Source: Haladaptatus litoreus
GTDB lineage: Archaea > Halobacteriota > Halobacteria > Halobacteriales > Haladaptataceae
Direction: 5' to 3'
DNA: 64,000 nucleotides
NCBI RefSeq assembly: GCF_900156425.1
Contig: NZ_FTNO01000007.1
Location: forward strand, 62,001 to 126,000
Shown here: piece after piece, positions 7,989 through 15,944 of the stretch
Position numbering within the stretch: position 1 is the stretch's first letter
Layout: each line of letters starts with the position of its first letter
Position numbers and translations under genes: made by a program
The notes under the pieces: model-generated
Database searches by the model: none
The model's input: only the letters and a program-made list of their open reading frames with translations
Told to the model about the DNA's origin: nothing

Positions 7989-8645
7989 TTAAGCTGCTGT
8001 CGAGGTTGTGTTCCAGCGGCCATAGCCGCGGTGTTTGGCCTGCTATTGTTTGCGTATGAACTCTTGGCGTTTGCTGAACTGGCCGTCTGGCACGCGAGCG
8101 TAGCCGATACGGATCAAATCAGTGTTGAACATGAAATTGCCGATGTAGACGTATGCTTGCATGCGACCGTTGTCTGTTTCCACCTGTGGATCAGAGACAA
8201 CTGTCACAACCTGATGATCCATTTAGGACTTCGTATAGCGAACTGCCTTCTTGTGGATCTGACCGTTCCCGAGGACACGTACGCCGATCAAATCGATGGT
8301 CCGGTTCTTCCCATCGTGTTTGATTTTGAGTGTCGTCGGATCGATGACCTCGGTAACACGCGCTTGGAAGCGCTCGCTATTCTCTGGAGTATCAATGTTT
8401 GCCGTTGTTGGTTGCCGTAGATACGTCGTCTGCATCCGTTTCTCCGTCTGGGTTTCTGTGGTCGTCGTGGTCGCGGTAGTCGACTCTCCTGTTACTGTTG
8501 TTGTGCTAGCGATCGACGTCGTCTGTGTTTCTATTCTCGTCGTCGTTGTTGTAGCGTTGTTACTACCACCGAATCCAAGCCCACCGAGACAGCCTGCGAG
8601 GATGATAATCAGGACAAGTCCGAGAAGGGGGAGGGATCGCTGCAT
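7989..8645 (-). pseudogene. Staphylococcal-nuclease-like lipoprotein, two in-frame stops
   Basis: Starts with a lipoprotein signal peptide (MQRSLPLLGLVLIIILAGC), then a Thr-rich linker and the first strand of an SNase domain (ARVTEVIDPTTLKIKHDG...IDLIGV). At 8223-8225 an in-frame TAA interrupts; the same frame continues with TVVSDPQVETDNGRMQAYVY, then IGYARVPDGQFSKRQEF, meets a TAG at 8043-8045 and goes on to GYGRWN and a final TAA at 7989. Frame is kept throughout, so the decay is by substitution. The family degrades nucleic acid outside the cell. The last catalytic Arg/Glu region lies after the first stop, so the product would be inactive. Confidence 0.85.
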
Positions 8646-8843
8646 ACTGGAGATGATTGCTCTGTTTAGTTCAACATTGGGGGTGCCGAATGATGACCGA
8701 CGGCGAACGGAAACACATCAAATTGTCTCGCCCGAATAACCACTACTGATAATCAGCAGATAATCAGTCGACAGAAACACAGACGATGCCCATTCGGATG
8801 AAACACACTGGATTCCGGGTATCCCGGACAGTTGGAGATGACC

Positions 8844-9239
8844 TCAGTAGGTCTCAACTGGAACACCCAGCGCTTCGAAGTCAGCGACATTGTCCGTGAG
8901 CACTGCATCGTCAAGGATCTCGGCCATCGCGGCGATGTACGCGTCGTTCGGCCCGACACCAGCGTTTCCGCCCTCGTGGTCGTCTGCAGCGGCGAGGAGT
9001 TCGCCCGCCACCCGAGCGATTTCTTCATCGACCTCGATCCGGGGATAGCCCAGGAGGCGATTTCGTACCTCCTGCTCGGTTGTCTGGCTCCGAGCCGTGG
9101 CGACACCGTAGTAGGCCTCGGCGACGACCGGCGTGGGCAACCACTGCATTTCTCCGCGCTCTACGAGTTCCGTCCCTTTCGAGAACGCAGCAGAGTCTTC
9201 TGCCATCAGGTCGAACAGGTACGACGAATCGATGATCAT
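8844..9239 (-). CDS. vapC: VapC-family PIN ribonuclease toxin
   Basis: 131 residues. PIN-domain acidic residues are present: the N-terminal MIIDSSYLFDLM, the conserved Glu in VVAEAYYG, the Asp in GPNDAYIAAMAE and DAVLTDNVADFEAL. The family cleaves RNA, often tRNA or rRNA. The start overlaps the stop of the upstream antitoxin gene by four bases. No disruption; GC is higher than in the flanking remnants. Confidence 0.9.
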   Translation of the reverse strand: MIIDSSYLFDLMAEDSAAFSKGTELVERGEMQWLPTPVVAEAYYGVATARSQTTEQEVRNRLLGYPRIEVDEEIARVAGELLAAADDHEGGNAGVGPNDAYIAAMAEILDDAVLTDNVADFEALGVPVETY

Positions 9240-9484
9240 TCGTCCGTGTCACCGCTCTCGAAGGCGTTGCGGGCGGCGTCGAGACGGTCGCGGTCACGTC
9301 CACGAAGGCGGTCAACTGCCTCCTTGGCGTCCTCCGCGTCCTCTTTCGACAGGAGGCCGGCGACGTCGCTGGGATGAGGGCCACGTGTCATTCGGCGTAG
9401 CGTCTCCTCCATCGTCTCACCGTTCTTCTTGTGGGCGTTCAGCCACTCGTGATACTCTTCCGAAACTCGGATGGTTTTGACCAT
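9236..9484 (-). CDS. vapB: VapB-like antitoxin
   Basis: 82 residues from ATG 9484. N-terminal MVKTIRVSEEYHEWLNAHKK is a short DNA-binding strand-helix typical of haloarchaeal VapB-type antitoxins; the rest is charged (LRGRDRDRLDAARNAFESG) and would wrap the toxin. Overlaps vapC by four bases. A likely promoter is the AT-rich stretch just upstream (ATACAATATATTCGGATATA). Confidence 0.85.
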   Translation of the reverse strand: MVKTIRVSEEYHEWLNAHKKNGETMEETLRRMTRGPHPSDVAGLLSKEDAEDAKEAVDRLRGRDRDRLDAARNAFESGDTDE

Positions 9485-10231
9485 ACAATATATTCGGATA
9501 TATGGGCCTAAGAGTGTTACGCCGCCGATTCTCCTACTCCCTTGTGAACGTCAAGTCACTACCGTCTTGTGCCAACCTCTCGACGTCATAGCCGACCGAG
9601 TGTTCCGGCATCGTCTCGGCTCCTGGGACGATTGACCGAAGATTGCATTCGTAGCTGTGTGTGGCGATTTCCGAATAGTGGACAGTCGGCCGGCAGCAAC
9701 CAGACGAGGTGCCCACCCAGCTGAAACACAGCGGTTTTCATCTGCTTATCCACCGGCCAGACAGTCAGTCGAAGTTCTTCTAACCGTCCTCTTGGTGACA
9801 CACCGGATTTCCTTTGCTTTTCACCGGATAGACAGCCAGCCCCAGCTCCTGACAGTCTCGCTGATGACACACCAGAGTTCCGCTGTAAACAGCGCTCGCT
9901 CGACAGTCCCACCGTTACTAAACCTAACACTCTCCTGCTGGTACGCAGAGGACAGTCCACCGGGCTCTAGCCTGCTCATCTCTACTGTGCTTGTAGCCCT
10001 GGACAGTCCAATATGCTGCGCTGTACCGGTTCAGGCGCGGTACCCTGACTTCCTGTGGATAGTCTGGCAGTGTGTTCACTGCCGCCTCCTCGTGCGTTCT
10101 GCGGAAGACGGTTGCGCTCCTATTGGCACCCCACCTCTGCCGTCACATGGGTATTCCATGGGTACGTGCTACTGGCACCCCAGCTAGTGTACCAAGACTG
10201 GTTGACTACGTGTCGCACCGTGACGGCAAGC
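9485..10231. other. Degenerate intergenic region with repeated motifs
   Basis: No convincing gene. The reverse strand at 9537-9660 is open and ends ERLAQDGSDLTFTRE but lacks a recognisable family or good start. GACAGTC-like heptamers recur at about 9678, 9760, 9851, 9902, 9948 and 10001, and a degenerate 70-base direct repeat lies at 9748-9884. The region separates VapBC from a SprT fragment. Confidence 0.4.
9748..9884. repeat. Degenerate tandem repeat, two units of about 70 bases
   Basis: Both units run from CACCGG..AGACAG through a GTC core to GACACACC.GA.TTCC; I align about 45 of 62 positions by eye. Not a CRISPR: unit spacing and identity are wrong and there are no unique spacers. Confidence 0.45.
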
Positions 10232-10327
10232 CGGGGTTCAAAGTACGACTCTGCGACGTATACGATCACAGGCAGGCTCAGCTGGAACGTTTTCGAGCAA
10301 CACGGCTGGGAGCAATTCACCCAGTAA
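10232..10327 (+). pseudogene. SprT-like protein, N-proximal fragment
   Basis: Thirty-one codons ending in TAA read YTITGRLSWNVFEQHGWEQF, matching the strand-helix just before the HExxH motif in SprT-like proteins (compare ISLAWDAFEQHGWEQFSSTV at 47.4 kb). It stops one residue after this point, so the zinc site is absent. The stop is next to the end of the convergent HalOD1 gene at 10329. Confidence 0.7.
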
Positions 10328-10328
10328 T

Positions 10329-10628
10329 CTACTCGCTTCTTCGAACGACAACAGTATCTCCAGCGACGGAAATGCAGCACCCGTTAAAGCTGAACGTCAC
10401 CGAATTCTCCTTGTGGTCGGTTCGTCTACTCGATTCACTGAAAAGGCCGTCAAGGTGAACAGGATCCATCACAGAGTAGAGTGGATCGAGGTCGATCACT
10501 GGCGTGTTCGTCAGGGCGGCAGTTGCCCGAACGACGGCTTCACTCGGTGATTCTCCCTCCCCGATTTCATAAGTGAGTTCGGTGGCTTGGCTGGCAGTCT
10601 CGTTATTGTCTGATGAATCATTTGTCAT
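10329..10628 (-). CDS. HalOD1-domain protein, partner of a winged-helix/TrmB-effector regulator
   Basis: 99 residues from ATG 10628. HalOD1 elements: SEAVVRATAALTNTP, LDPLYSVMDPVHLDGLF, VTFSFNGCCISVAGDTVVV. The start lies two bases after the stop of the upstream regulator gene (10631-11482), so the two are almost surely co-transcribed. Ends against a SprT fragment on the other strand. Domain role predicted as signal output; no enzyme motif is seen. Confidence 0.85.
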   Translation of the reverse strand: MTNDSSDNNETASQATELTYEIGEGESPSEAVVRATAALTNTPVIDLDPLYSVMDPVHLDGLFSESSRRTDHKENSVTFSFNGCCISVAGDTVVVRRSE

Positions 10629-10630
10629 TG

Positions 10631-11482
10631 TTACGAATGGATCTCACTTTGGAAATCGGGACTCTGGTAGTCGAGGTGATCGAGTCGTGGTCCAAGTAAT
10701 TCTCGAACGAGGACGACCAGTGGGTTGTCTTCGCCGTCTCCAACTATTGTCCTCTCCTCTGGGTAACTGCTATCGGAGTTCGGCTCATCCAAAATGGCGA
10801 GCATGACCTTTCGGCGGTCGACGAGAACCAGGCGACTGACTGTCGGGTACTCCGATGGCGCTCTCAACCATGTATGCTGGGGTTCCCAAAGCGTGACTTC
10901 GGGCAGACGTTTGCGACAGAGATCGCAGACCTCGGGATTCTGTGACCCCAGATACAGCTCTACACCTCGGTTGAGAGCGTCTTCCGCGTGGCTAAGACAC
11001 TCCTCTTCGAGCAAATCAGTGCTGACGTACATGCAGAACAGTTCCTCCTCCGCCTCGTCGGCAAGTTGTTTGCCGTACTCGACCGCTGCCTGACGGCCTT
11101 CGAGCACCCCGATCGGGTTCTCGGTAGATTGGGAATCGGTTGGAAACTTCGCCAGCAACTGGTCAAAAACATCCTCGTCAAGCCAGTCAATCTCAGTTAC
11201 TACATTGGGACGAGACGAAACGATGTTCTCCTCTAAATCGTAGTCAATTACCCCGTATTCTGCGAGTCTTGGGAGAGAGTTATGATGCAACGAGAGCCGT
11301 TCCTGTTTGAGCTGACGTTCGTACTCGTCAGCGCTGATCATCGTCTCGTCTCGTTTGACTAGCTGTTCGGCCAGCTCGGTTATGTGGAGCGGCCTTTTGG
11401 CATCTTCAAGCACAGCCAGTATCTCCCGATAGTGGGGATCGGATAGAATAGCCGTCCTATTTCGACGCACATTGCTAGTCAT
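10631..11482 (-). CDS. Winged-helix regulator with TrmB-type effector domain
   Basis: 283 residues from ATG 11482. N-terminal DUF7344-like winged helix at about 10-95 (ILAVLEDAKRPLHITELAEQ, LSLHHNSLPRLAEYGVIDYD). The C-terminal 170 residues resemble the PLD-like effector part of TrmB regulators: EGRQAAVEYGKQLADEAEEE, NRGVELYLGSQNP, SRLVLVDRRKVMLAILDE. The layout matches the C-terminal half of the TrmB protein at 24714-25553, so this looks like a DNA-binding domain swap. Forms an operon with the HalOD1 gene two bases downstream. Confidence 0.75.
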   Translation of the reverse strand: MTSNVRRNRTAILSDPHYREILAVLEDAKRPLHITELAEQLVKRDETMISADEYERQLKQERLSLHHNSLPRLAEYGVIDYDLEENIVSSRPNVVTEIDWLDEDVFDQLLAKFPTDSQSTENPIGVLEGRQAAVEYGKQLADEAEEELFCMYVSTDLLEEECLSHAEDALNRGVELYLGSQNPEVCDLCRKRLPEVTLWEPQHTWLRAPSEYPTVSRLVLVDRRKVMLAILDEPNSDSSYPEERTIVGDGEDNPLVVLVRELLGPRLDHLDYQSPDFQSEIHS

Positions 11483-11526
11483 ATTATTCCAACGCAATAG
11501 CTCAACACCGATAAGTCGTCTGGCCC

Positions 11527-11802
11527 GTGACAGACTGTAGTAAGACCGGCGAGCTAATGGTTTGTACAGGTCCGCATTACGTCCATCGGACCGCCTACTG
11601 CAAACACATGGCCGTCGAGAACGCAACCGGCGACGGGACGCTTGAGGCCTTCCCGTCCGAGGACGACAACGATGTCGAACCCGAAGACTGTGACTGTGAT
11701 GGCCTTGGTGACTTCCCGTGTTGGCCGTGCGTGCGAACGGGACGGAAAGAACTGCCGAACGAACCACCGCTTCAGCCCTTTTTATCAGGGCACACCAATT
11801 GA
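11527..11802 (+). pseudogene. Degenerate SWIM zinc-finger gene
   Basis: Aligns with the SWIM gene from the GEL.ACT region on, but the second finger Cys is replaced (CTGPHYVH instead of CTCPHHVH) and a residue is lost after CKHMA. The stop codon has changed to GAA, so the frame runs on into the conserved 3' flank (PPLQPF). N-terminus absent. It carries the same flank as the fragments at 4999 and 49200. Confidence 0.75.
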
Positions 11803-11946
11803 CGGTCTCGGATATCACCAACCAGTGACCGACGATACCCCCGAGACACCGATGCCCCTGTTCGGCCACGTACGAATAGAGACGTTTTTTCAACGCTCGC
11901 TTGTCTCGCTAGAATTTCGGACAGAGGGTTTAACCACTTTGGAGTC

Positions 11947-11954
11947 TTATATAT
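11947..11954 (+). promoter_or_regulatory. TATA box for the TFB gene
   Basis: TTATATAT lies 13-20 bases before the ATG at 11967; with the usual archaeal spacing the transcript would be leaderless or nearly so. Confidence 0.55.
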
Positions 11955-11966
11955 CGTGGCTAACCA

Positions 11967-12926
11967 ATGATACGCCCTTCCCGTCGGACAGAGCGCGACG
12001 AGACGGAGCACAATGAAGATGAACACGAGGGCGTCCAGGGCTGTCCTGAGTGTGACTCAGAAACCCTGCTTACAAGCGCAAACGGAAGTGAAATCGTCTG
12101 TGAGACCTGTGGGTTGATTGTTGAGGAAGAGGCTGTTGACCCTGGACCAGAGTGGCGAGCCTTCAATCACCAGGAGCGCCAACAGAAGTCCCGGGTTGGT
12201 GCACCGATAACCGAGACGATGCATGATAAGGGCCTCACAACGAATATCGATTGGAAAGATAAGGACGCCGCCGGTAACACGTTGTCCGCTGAAAAACGCA
12301 GCCAGATGCACCGACTGCGCAAATGGCAAGGACGTATCCGAACGAAAGATGCCAGCGAACGTAACCTCAAATTTGCACTCTCCGAGATCGACCGAATGGC
12401 GAGTGCACTCGGTGTTCCGCGATCGGTTCGCGAAGTCGCCTGTGTCCTGTATCGTCGCGCACTAGATGACGATCTGATTCGAGGCCGCTCGATCGAAGGG
12501 GTCGCGACCTGCTGCTTGTATGCTGCGTGTCGCAGCGAAAATATCCCTCGGAGTCTCGAAGAGATTGCAGATGTATCGCGTGTGGAACGGAGAGAAATAA
12601 GTCGTTCATACACGTATATCGGACGGGAACTCGATCTCGAAATACGACCGGTCGACCCAAAACAGTATATTCCTCGATTCTGTTCGGAACTGGGGAGTAG
12701 TGACGCTGTCGAAGCGAAAACAAATGAAATTCTCGACGTCGCGTCATCGAAGGGCCTGTTTTCGGGAAAATCCCCCACTAGTTGTGCCGCTGCAGCGATT
12801 TACGCTGCGTCACTACTGTGCGGTGAGAAAGAAACACAGCGTGCGGTCGCTACGGCGACACAAGTTACCGAAGTTACCATCCGTAATCACTATCAAGAAC
12901 AACTCGATGCGGTCGGTCTCCAGTAA
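11967..12926 (+). CDS. tfb: Transcription initiation factor IIB (TFB paralog)
   Basis: 319 residues. Zinc ribbon with Cys at about 26/29 and 45/48 (GCPECDSET ... VCETCGLIVEE), B-reader/linker (DPGPEWRAFNHQE), then two cyclin repeats: LGVPRSVREVACVLYRRAL with RGRSIEGVATCCLYAACR, and the second with GKSPTSCAAAAIYAASLL and TQVTEVTIRNHYQEQL. TFB recruits RNA polymerase to TBP-bound promoters. Haloarchaea carry several TFBs that target different promoters; its place amid regulator islands suggests an accessory paralog. Full length and intact. Confidence 0.95.
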   Translation: MIRPSRRTERDETEHNEDEHEGVQGCPECDSETLLTSANGSEIVCETCGLIVEEEAVDPGPEWRAFNHQERQQKSRVGAPITETMHDKGLTTNIDWKDKDAAGNTLSAEKRSQMHRLRKWQGRIRTKDASERNLKFALSEIDRMASALGVPRSVREVACVLYRRALDDDLIRGRSIEGVATCCLYAACRSENIPRSLEEIADVSRVERREISRSYTYIGRELDLEIRPVDPKQYIPRFCSELGSSDAVEAKTNEILDVASSKGLFSGKSPTSCAAAAIYAASLLCGEKETQRAVATATQVTEVTIRNHYQEQLDAVGLQ

Positions 12927-13331
12927 TTGGGATGGAAAGGTAGCTTCCCACGATTGCAGTGGATCGTATCGACTTTTGCTGCCTCGTCTGCTGATTACGT
13001 TCCGAAAAGACTGGCCGTTTTCTGGGATTTGCCATAGAAAGTCACCAGTGTTCGGATCACCACAGATAGCCACGCCAACAGGAGGCACAGTTGGACGGCG
13101 TCTGTGGCCCCCCGAGCGGCCGGAGACAAAGACCCCCGCAAAGCGAGAAGTACGGCTTCGGTAGAAGAAACGGTTCGTTCTTGTGAATCCGGTGTGTCTA
13201 CCCCGCAGAACCACCCAATTGGGGGGGGTATCTATTGAATCTCGTCTTTTGTGGATGTTTGTCTAAATTTTCCCCGGATTAAAAATGAATACGGAAGTCT
13301 TAACCGTGTGTTGGGCCTCTGTTTAGTTGTA
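12927..13331. other. Intergenic, no gene seen
   Basis: About 400 bases without a supported gene. Holds an uninterrupted G run of eight at about 13213-13220 and AT-richer sequence just before the cold-shock gene, including TTAAAAATGAAT near 13278, a likely promoter region. Confidence 0.4.
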
Positions 13332-13526
13332 ATGGCAAACGGTAAAGTTGATTTCTTCAACAACACTGGCGGCTACGGTTTCATCACGACGGACGACTCT
13401 GACGACGACGTATTCTTCCACATGGAGGACGTTGGCGGCGCTGACCTCGAAGAGGGACAGGAGATTGACTTCGATATCGAACAGGCCCCCAAGGGCCCAC
13501 GCGCGATGAACGTCGTTCGCGCATAA
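13332..13526 (+). CDS. cspA: Cold-shock-domain protein
   Basis: 64 residues. The RNP1 motif KVDFFNNTGGYGFI and RNP2 VFFHMEDV are clear, as are the C-terminal strands (GQEIDFDIEQAPKGPRAMNV). Small OB-fold proteins of this family bind single-stranded RNA/DNA and act as RNA chaperones. Length is normal for haloarchaeal CspA. Monocistronic. Confidence 0.95.
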   Translation: MANGKVDFFNNTGGYGFITTDDSDDDVFFHMEDVGGADLEEGQEIDFDIEQAPKGPRAMNVVRA

Positions 13527-13762
13527 TTCGAGAATCGCATAGTCGCCATTAGGCGACGCTGTGTGACTTTGTTCCATTTTCGGGTGAAAGTACCTCCAGA
13601 GCAGTAGCCTTCGCACTGTCCCAGACAGAGGTCGATTAGGCCAGTCAGAATGTACACCAGGTCGAAGGGACACGGTTCGCGGTGGTATCCACTGACGTTA
13701 CACTCACCGAACCTGAATCAAGATTTCTACAGGGAGATCAAGGCGAGTGCCTCGGGGTCGTT

Positions 13763-13851
13763 CGGAAGATCTTCGAATCGAAGATCTTCCGTGATGACGA
13801 GAGAACTTCTCTCGAACCACTTGACCCTGAGGCGGTTCACTCTCGACCGCC
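13763..13851. repeat. Three consecutive inverted repeats
   Basis: Perfect palindrome of 14-base arms round one base at 13763-13791 (arm CGGAAGATCTTCGA); perfect 8-base arms round one base at 13798-13814 (arm CGAGAGAA); 6-base arms with a nine-base loop at 13831-13851 (GGCGGT/ACCGCC). They lie 3' of the HalOD1 gene at 13975-14250. Could be terminators, protein-binding palindromes or a structured RNA. Confidence 0.7.
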
Positions 13852-13898
13852 ACAGTAGCATCTTCCAGATATGGCAGAGACGTAGGAATCAACTCTGT

Positions 13899-13964
13899 TT
13901 GGAGTGACTTGCCCTCACACCTCTCGTCACACCAACTGATATCCACTTCACAACAGGCGAATAA
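13899..13964 (+). pseudogene. 3' fragment of the 63-residue-protein gene
   Basis: Ends LVTPTDIHFTTGE then TAA, matching RPTEIHFTTDE of the intact gene at 23.7 kb. The frame upstream is broken. As at 23.9 kb, it is convergent with a HalOD1 gene and stops 11 bases from it. Confidence 0.6.
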
Positions 13965-13974
13965 AGCACTTGTT

Positions 13975-14250
13975 CTATTCGTCCTCATGCAGTGAGTGGT
14001 CTGTCTTTGATTCTGATATTGGCTGGTGAAACGTAATCTGCCCACTGCTCTCGACCTTCACATAGTACGAATCGTAATTGAACAAGACTCGTCCATTCGT
14101 ATCACGCGGGACCTCACTCGCTCGTGGGCCGAACAGCGCATCGAGTGCCTCGGGATCAATGAACTCCGAGAGCACTGTTAGTTCAATCGGATCAGCGTCG
14201 TTCAGTGTTGCAACGGCCTTGAGCAACTCTTCACTGACGCTGTCTGTCAT
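13975..14250 (-). CDS. HalOD1-domain protein, N-terminally truncated paralog
   Basis: 91 residues from ATG 14250. HalOD1 region: SVSEELLKAVATLNDADP, SEFIDPEALDALFGP, VLFNYDSYYVKVESSGQITF. The paralog at 43702-44055 is nearly identical but has 26 more N-terminal residues; here the matching sequence ends with YQTEFDP just upstream of the ATG, where an AI-2E transporter fragment begins on the other strand. The domain itself is complete, so the protein may still work, but its native promoter has been lost. Confidence 0.8.
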   Translation of the reverse strand: MTDSVSEELLKAVATLNDADPIELTVLSEFIDPEALDALFGPRASEVPRDTNGRVLFNYDSYYVKVESSGQITFHQPISESKTDHSLHEDE

Positions 14251-14265
14251 CGGATCAAACTCCGT

Positions 14266-14613
14266 TTGATAGCCTTTCTTTTGCTCGATATTCTTCCCCA
14301 GTCAATTGTCCGACCATACATTTCCGGGCAAACCATGCACAAGGGTGCAGTGTTGTTCGCCTACATTCTTGGTGCAGTATTATTCGGCTGGTACGGCCTC
14401 TTTCTCGGGCCATTCCTACTCGTGCTCGTCGTTCAATTCGCAAACATCGTTCTGAGCGACCTCATCCACGGACTACCGTTCTCTCCAATACCGACAGAGA
14501 CAACGGCTATTGGGACGGATCCAACCGACGCAAAGGTCGACGCTGGCGATGAAACGAAGCACAATGATGAGGAGCCCTTCGATGATACGAATGGTAGCGA
14601 CGATGTCGACTAA
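14266..14613 (+). pseudogene. AI-2E/PerM-family transporter, C-terminal fragment
   Basis: The frame reads LLDILPQSIVRPYISGQTMH, then VLFAYILGAVLFGWYGLFLG and PFLLVLVVQFA, the conserved C-terminal segment of AI-2E (PerM-like) transporters, followed by an acidic tail. The family is normally about 330-380 residues; only the last two membrane helices remain. The break coincides with the end of HalOD1 homology at about 14270, marking a recombination junction. Confidence 0.8.
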
Positions 14614-15051
14614 CAGGAGACACACTTCGAGTCGAAATTGTCACCAGATACCAAGAGGAATTGATAGAATATAAACACATCTCAGCGAAAGAAGCGTGGG
14701 ATAGTTCGGGCATCCGAGTTGAGGCTACTTTTGCAATCCAGCAGTGACGCTGGAAACGTAACAGATCATTATTGTTAGATTATTAATCTTTTCTGGGCTA
14801 GCGATGAGGTTCAGGGAAATAACAAATACAGTGTTCACTAAACTCTCAAATATAATTCAGCCAGCGTACTACGTTTTTAAGTGGATTTTACAATCTAGAT
14901 TTTGATAAAGAGCTCGAAGATACGCTGGCGAGTGCCCCATTCACGTAGTCAGAACAAAAGGAGTCGTACAATTTTCTCAGTATTCCTACGAACCCGTCCA
15001 GATACGCGGGCAGCGGTGTTTTACGGACGTACACTGAATCCTCTGACGATT
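14614..15051. other. Intergenic with a short possible gene remnant
   Basis: Plus-strand frame 14628-14747 encodes a protein-like piece (VTRYQEELIEYKHISAKEA ... IRVEATFAIQQ) without a start; family unknown. The remaining 300 bases are AT-rich and probably hold the promoter of the next gene. Confidence 0.35.
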
Positions 15052-15768
15052 ATGAGTGACGATGACAGGGATTGGGACGAGTTTGACCCAGAAAAGCGTG
15101 AAGAACGCGAGATCGGCCGCGAGATGGTTTCAAAGAGTACGGGTCTTGGGTCGGTTGTGGCGCATTTCTATCGTGGGGAGATGAGCGTGGTCACGACATG
15201 GCGTAGCCGGCTTGATGAGACAATCAACTGGGCGGTGACGATCATCGCAGCGATCCTCATCTACGCCTTTTCGACCGAGGGCAAGCACGTGATTCTCCTC
15301 ACTGGTATGGTGGTGATCGCCATGTTCTTGGGGATCGAAGCCCGACGTTATCAGGCCTATGACGTGTATCGGGCGCGGGCACGGATGCTCCAAGAAAATC
15401 TCTTTGCGAACGCGCTCGACCCCTCTCAAGGTGTCGAGCATCGCGACTGGCGGCGTCAACTCAGTGAGGACTATCGAAACCCGACCATCAAGACACCCTA
15501 TATGGAAGCACTTGCACGGCGGCTCCGCCGGATTTATCTCCCGTTTTTCATGCTCATGCTCGCTGCCTGGATCTTCAAACTCACTGCCTTCTCGAACCAG
15601 TCACTACTCGAAACGGCTGCAGTGGGAACGATACCAGGAATCGTTGTACTCGGAGTTGTGGGACTGTTCTACACGATAATGGTTTCAATTGCGTTCTGGC
15701 CGCGTGAGCGGCAGTCGAAAGGCGAATTCAACGACACTGAACCCGGCGAATGGAAGAAATCAGATTGA
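15052..15768 (+). CDS. DUF2270 integral membrane protein
   Basis: 238 residues from ATG 15052. A 45-residue charged N-terminus leads into FYRGEMSVVTTWRSRLDETI, the DUF2270 signature, then helix pairs (WAVTIIAAILIYAFS; VILLTGMVVIAMFLGIEARR) and, after a cytoplasmic segment (YRARARMLQENLF), two more helices (PFFMLMLAAWIFKLTAF; IVVLGVVGLFYTIMVSIAFW). Function of the family is unknown. Intact and of normal length. Confidence 0.85.
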   Translation: MSDDDRDWDEFDPEKREEREIGREMVSKSTGLGSVVAHFYRGEMSVVTTWRSRLDETINWAVTIIAAILIYAFSTEGKHVILLTGMVVIAMFLGIEARRYQAYDVYRARARMLQENLFANALDPSQGVEHRDWRRQLSEDYRNPTIKTPYMEALARRLRRIYLPFFMLMLAAWIFKLTAFSNQSLLETAAVGTIPGIVVLGVVGLFYTIMVSIAFWPRERQSKGEFNDTEPGEWKKSD

Positions 15769-15944
15769 TATTTTTCTCCACCCTGAAGGATGGACTGTTC
15801 GAGAGAATCCTCGGGATTGTTTCTTCTTCGACTACCGATGATGGATCTTATCGATACGATCGACGGCTGATTCATGATCTGGTTCACAAGTGAGTGGACG
15901 CATGTACGTTCAAATTCGACAATCAGCGGTCGATACGAAATGGA

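Noticed and set aside
8223-8225. Readthrough or recoding in the nuclease gene
   Set aside because: Two different stops (TAA and TAG) interrupt the frame and the gene is one of several decayed copies, so plain pseudogenisation fits better.
9586-9960. 124-residue reverse-strand frame
   Set aside because: Basic, Cys/Ser-rich composition unlike haloarchaeal proteins, and it overlaps a degenerate repeat region.
9748-10010. Possible CRISPR array from recurring GACAGTC motifs
   Set aside because: Spacing ranges from about 23 to 82 bases, repeats are only about seven bases long and no cas genes are near.
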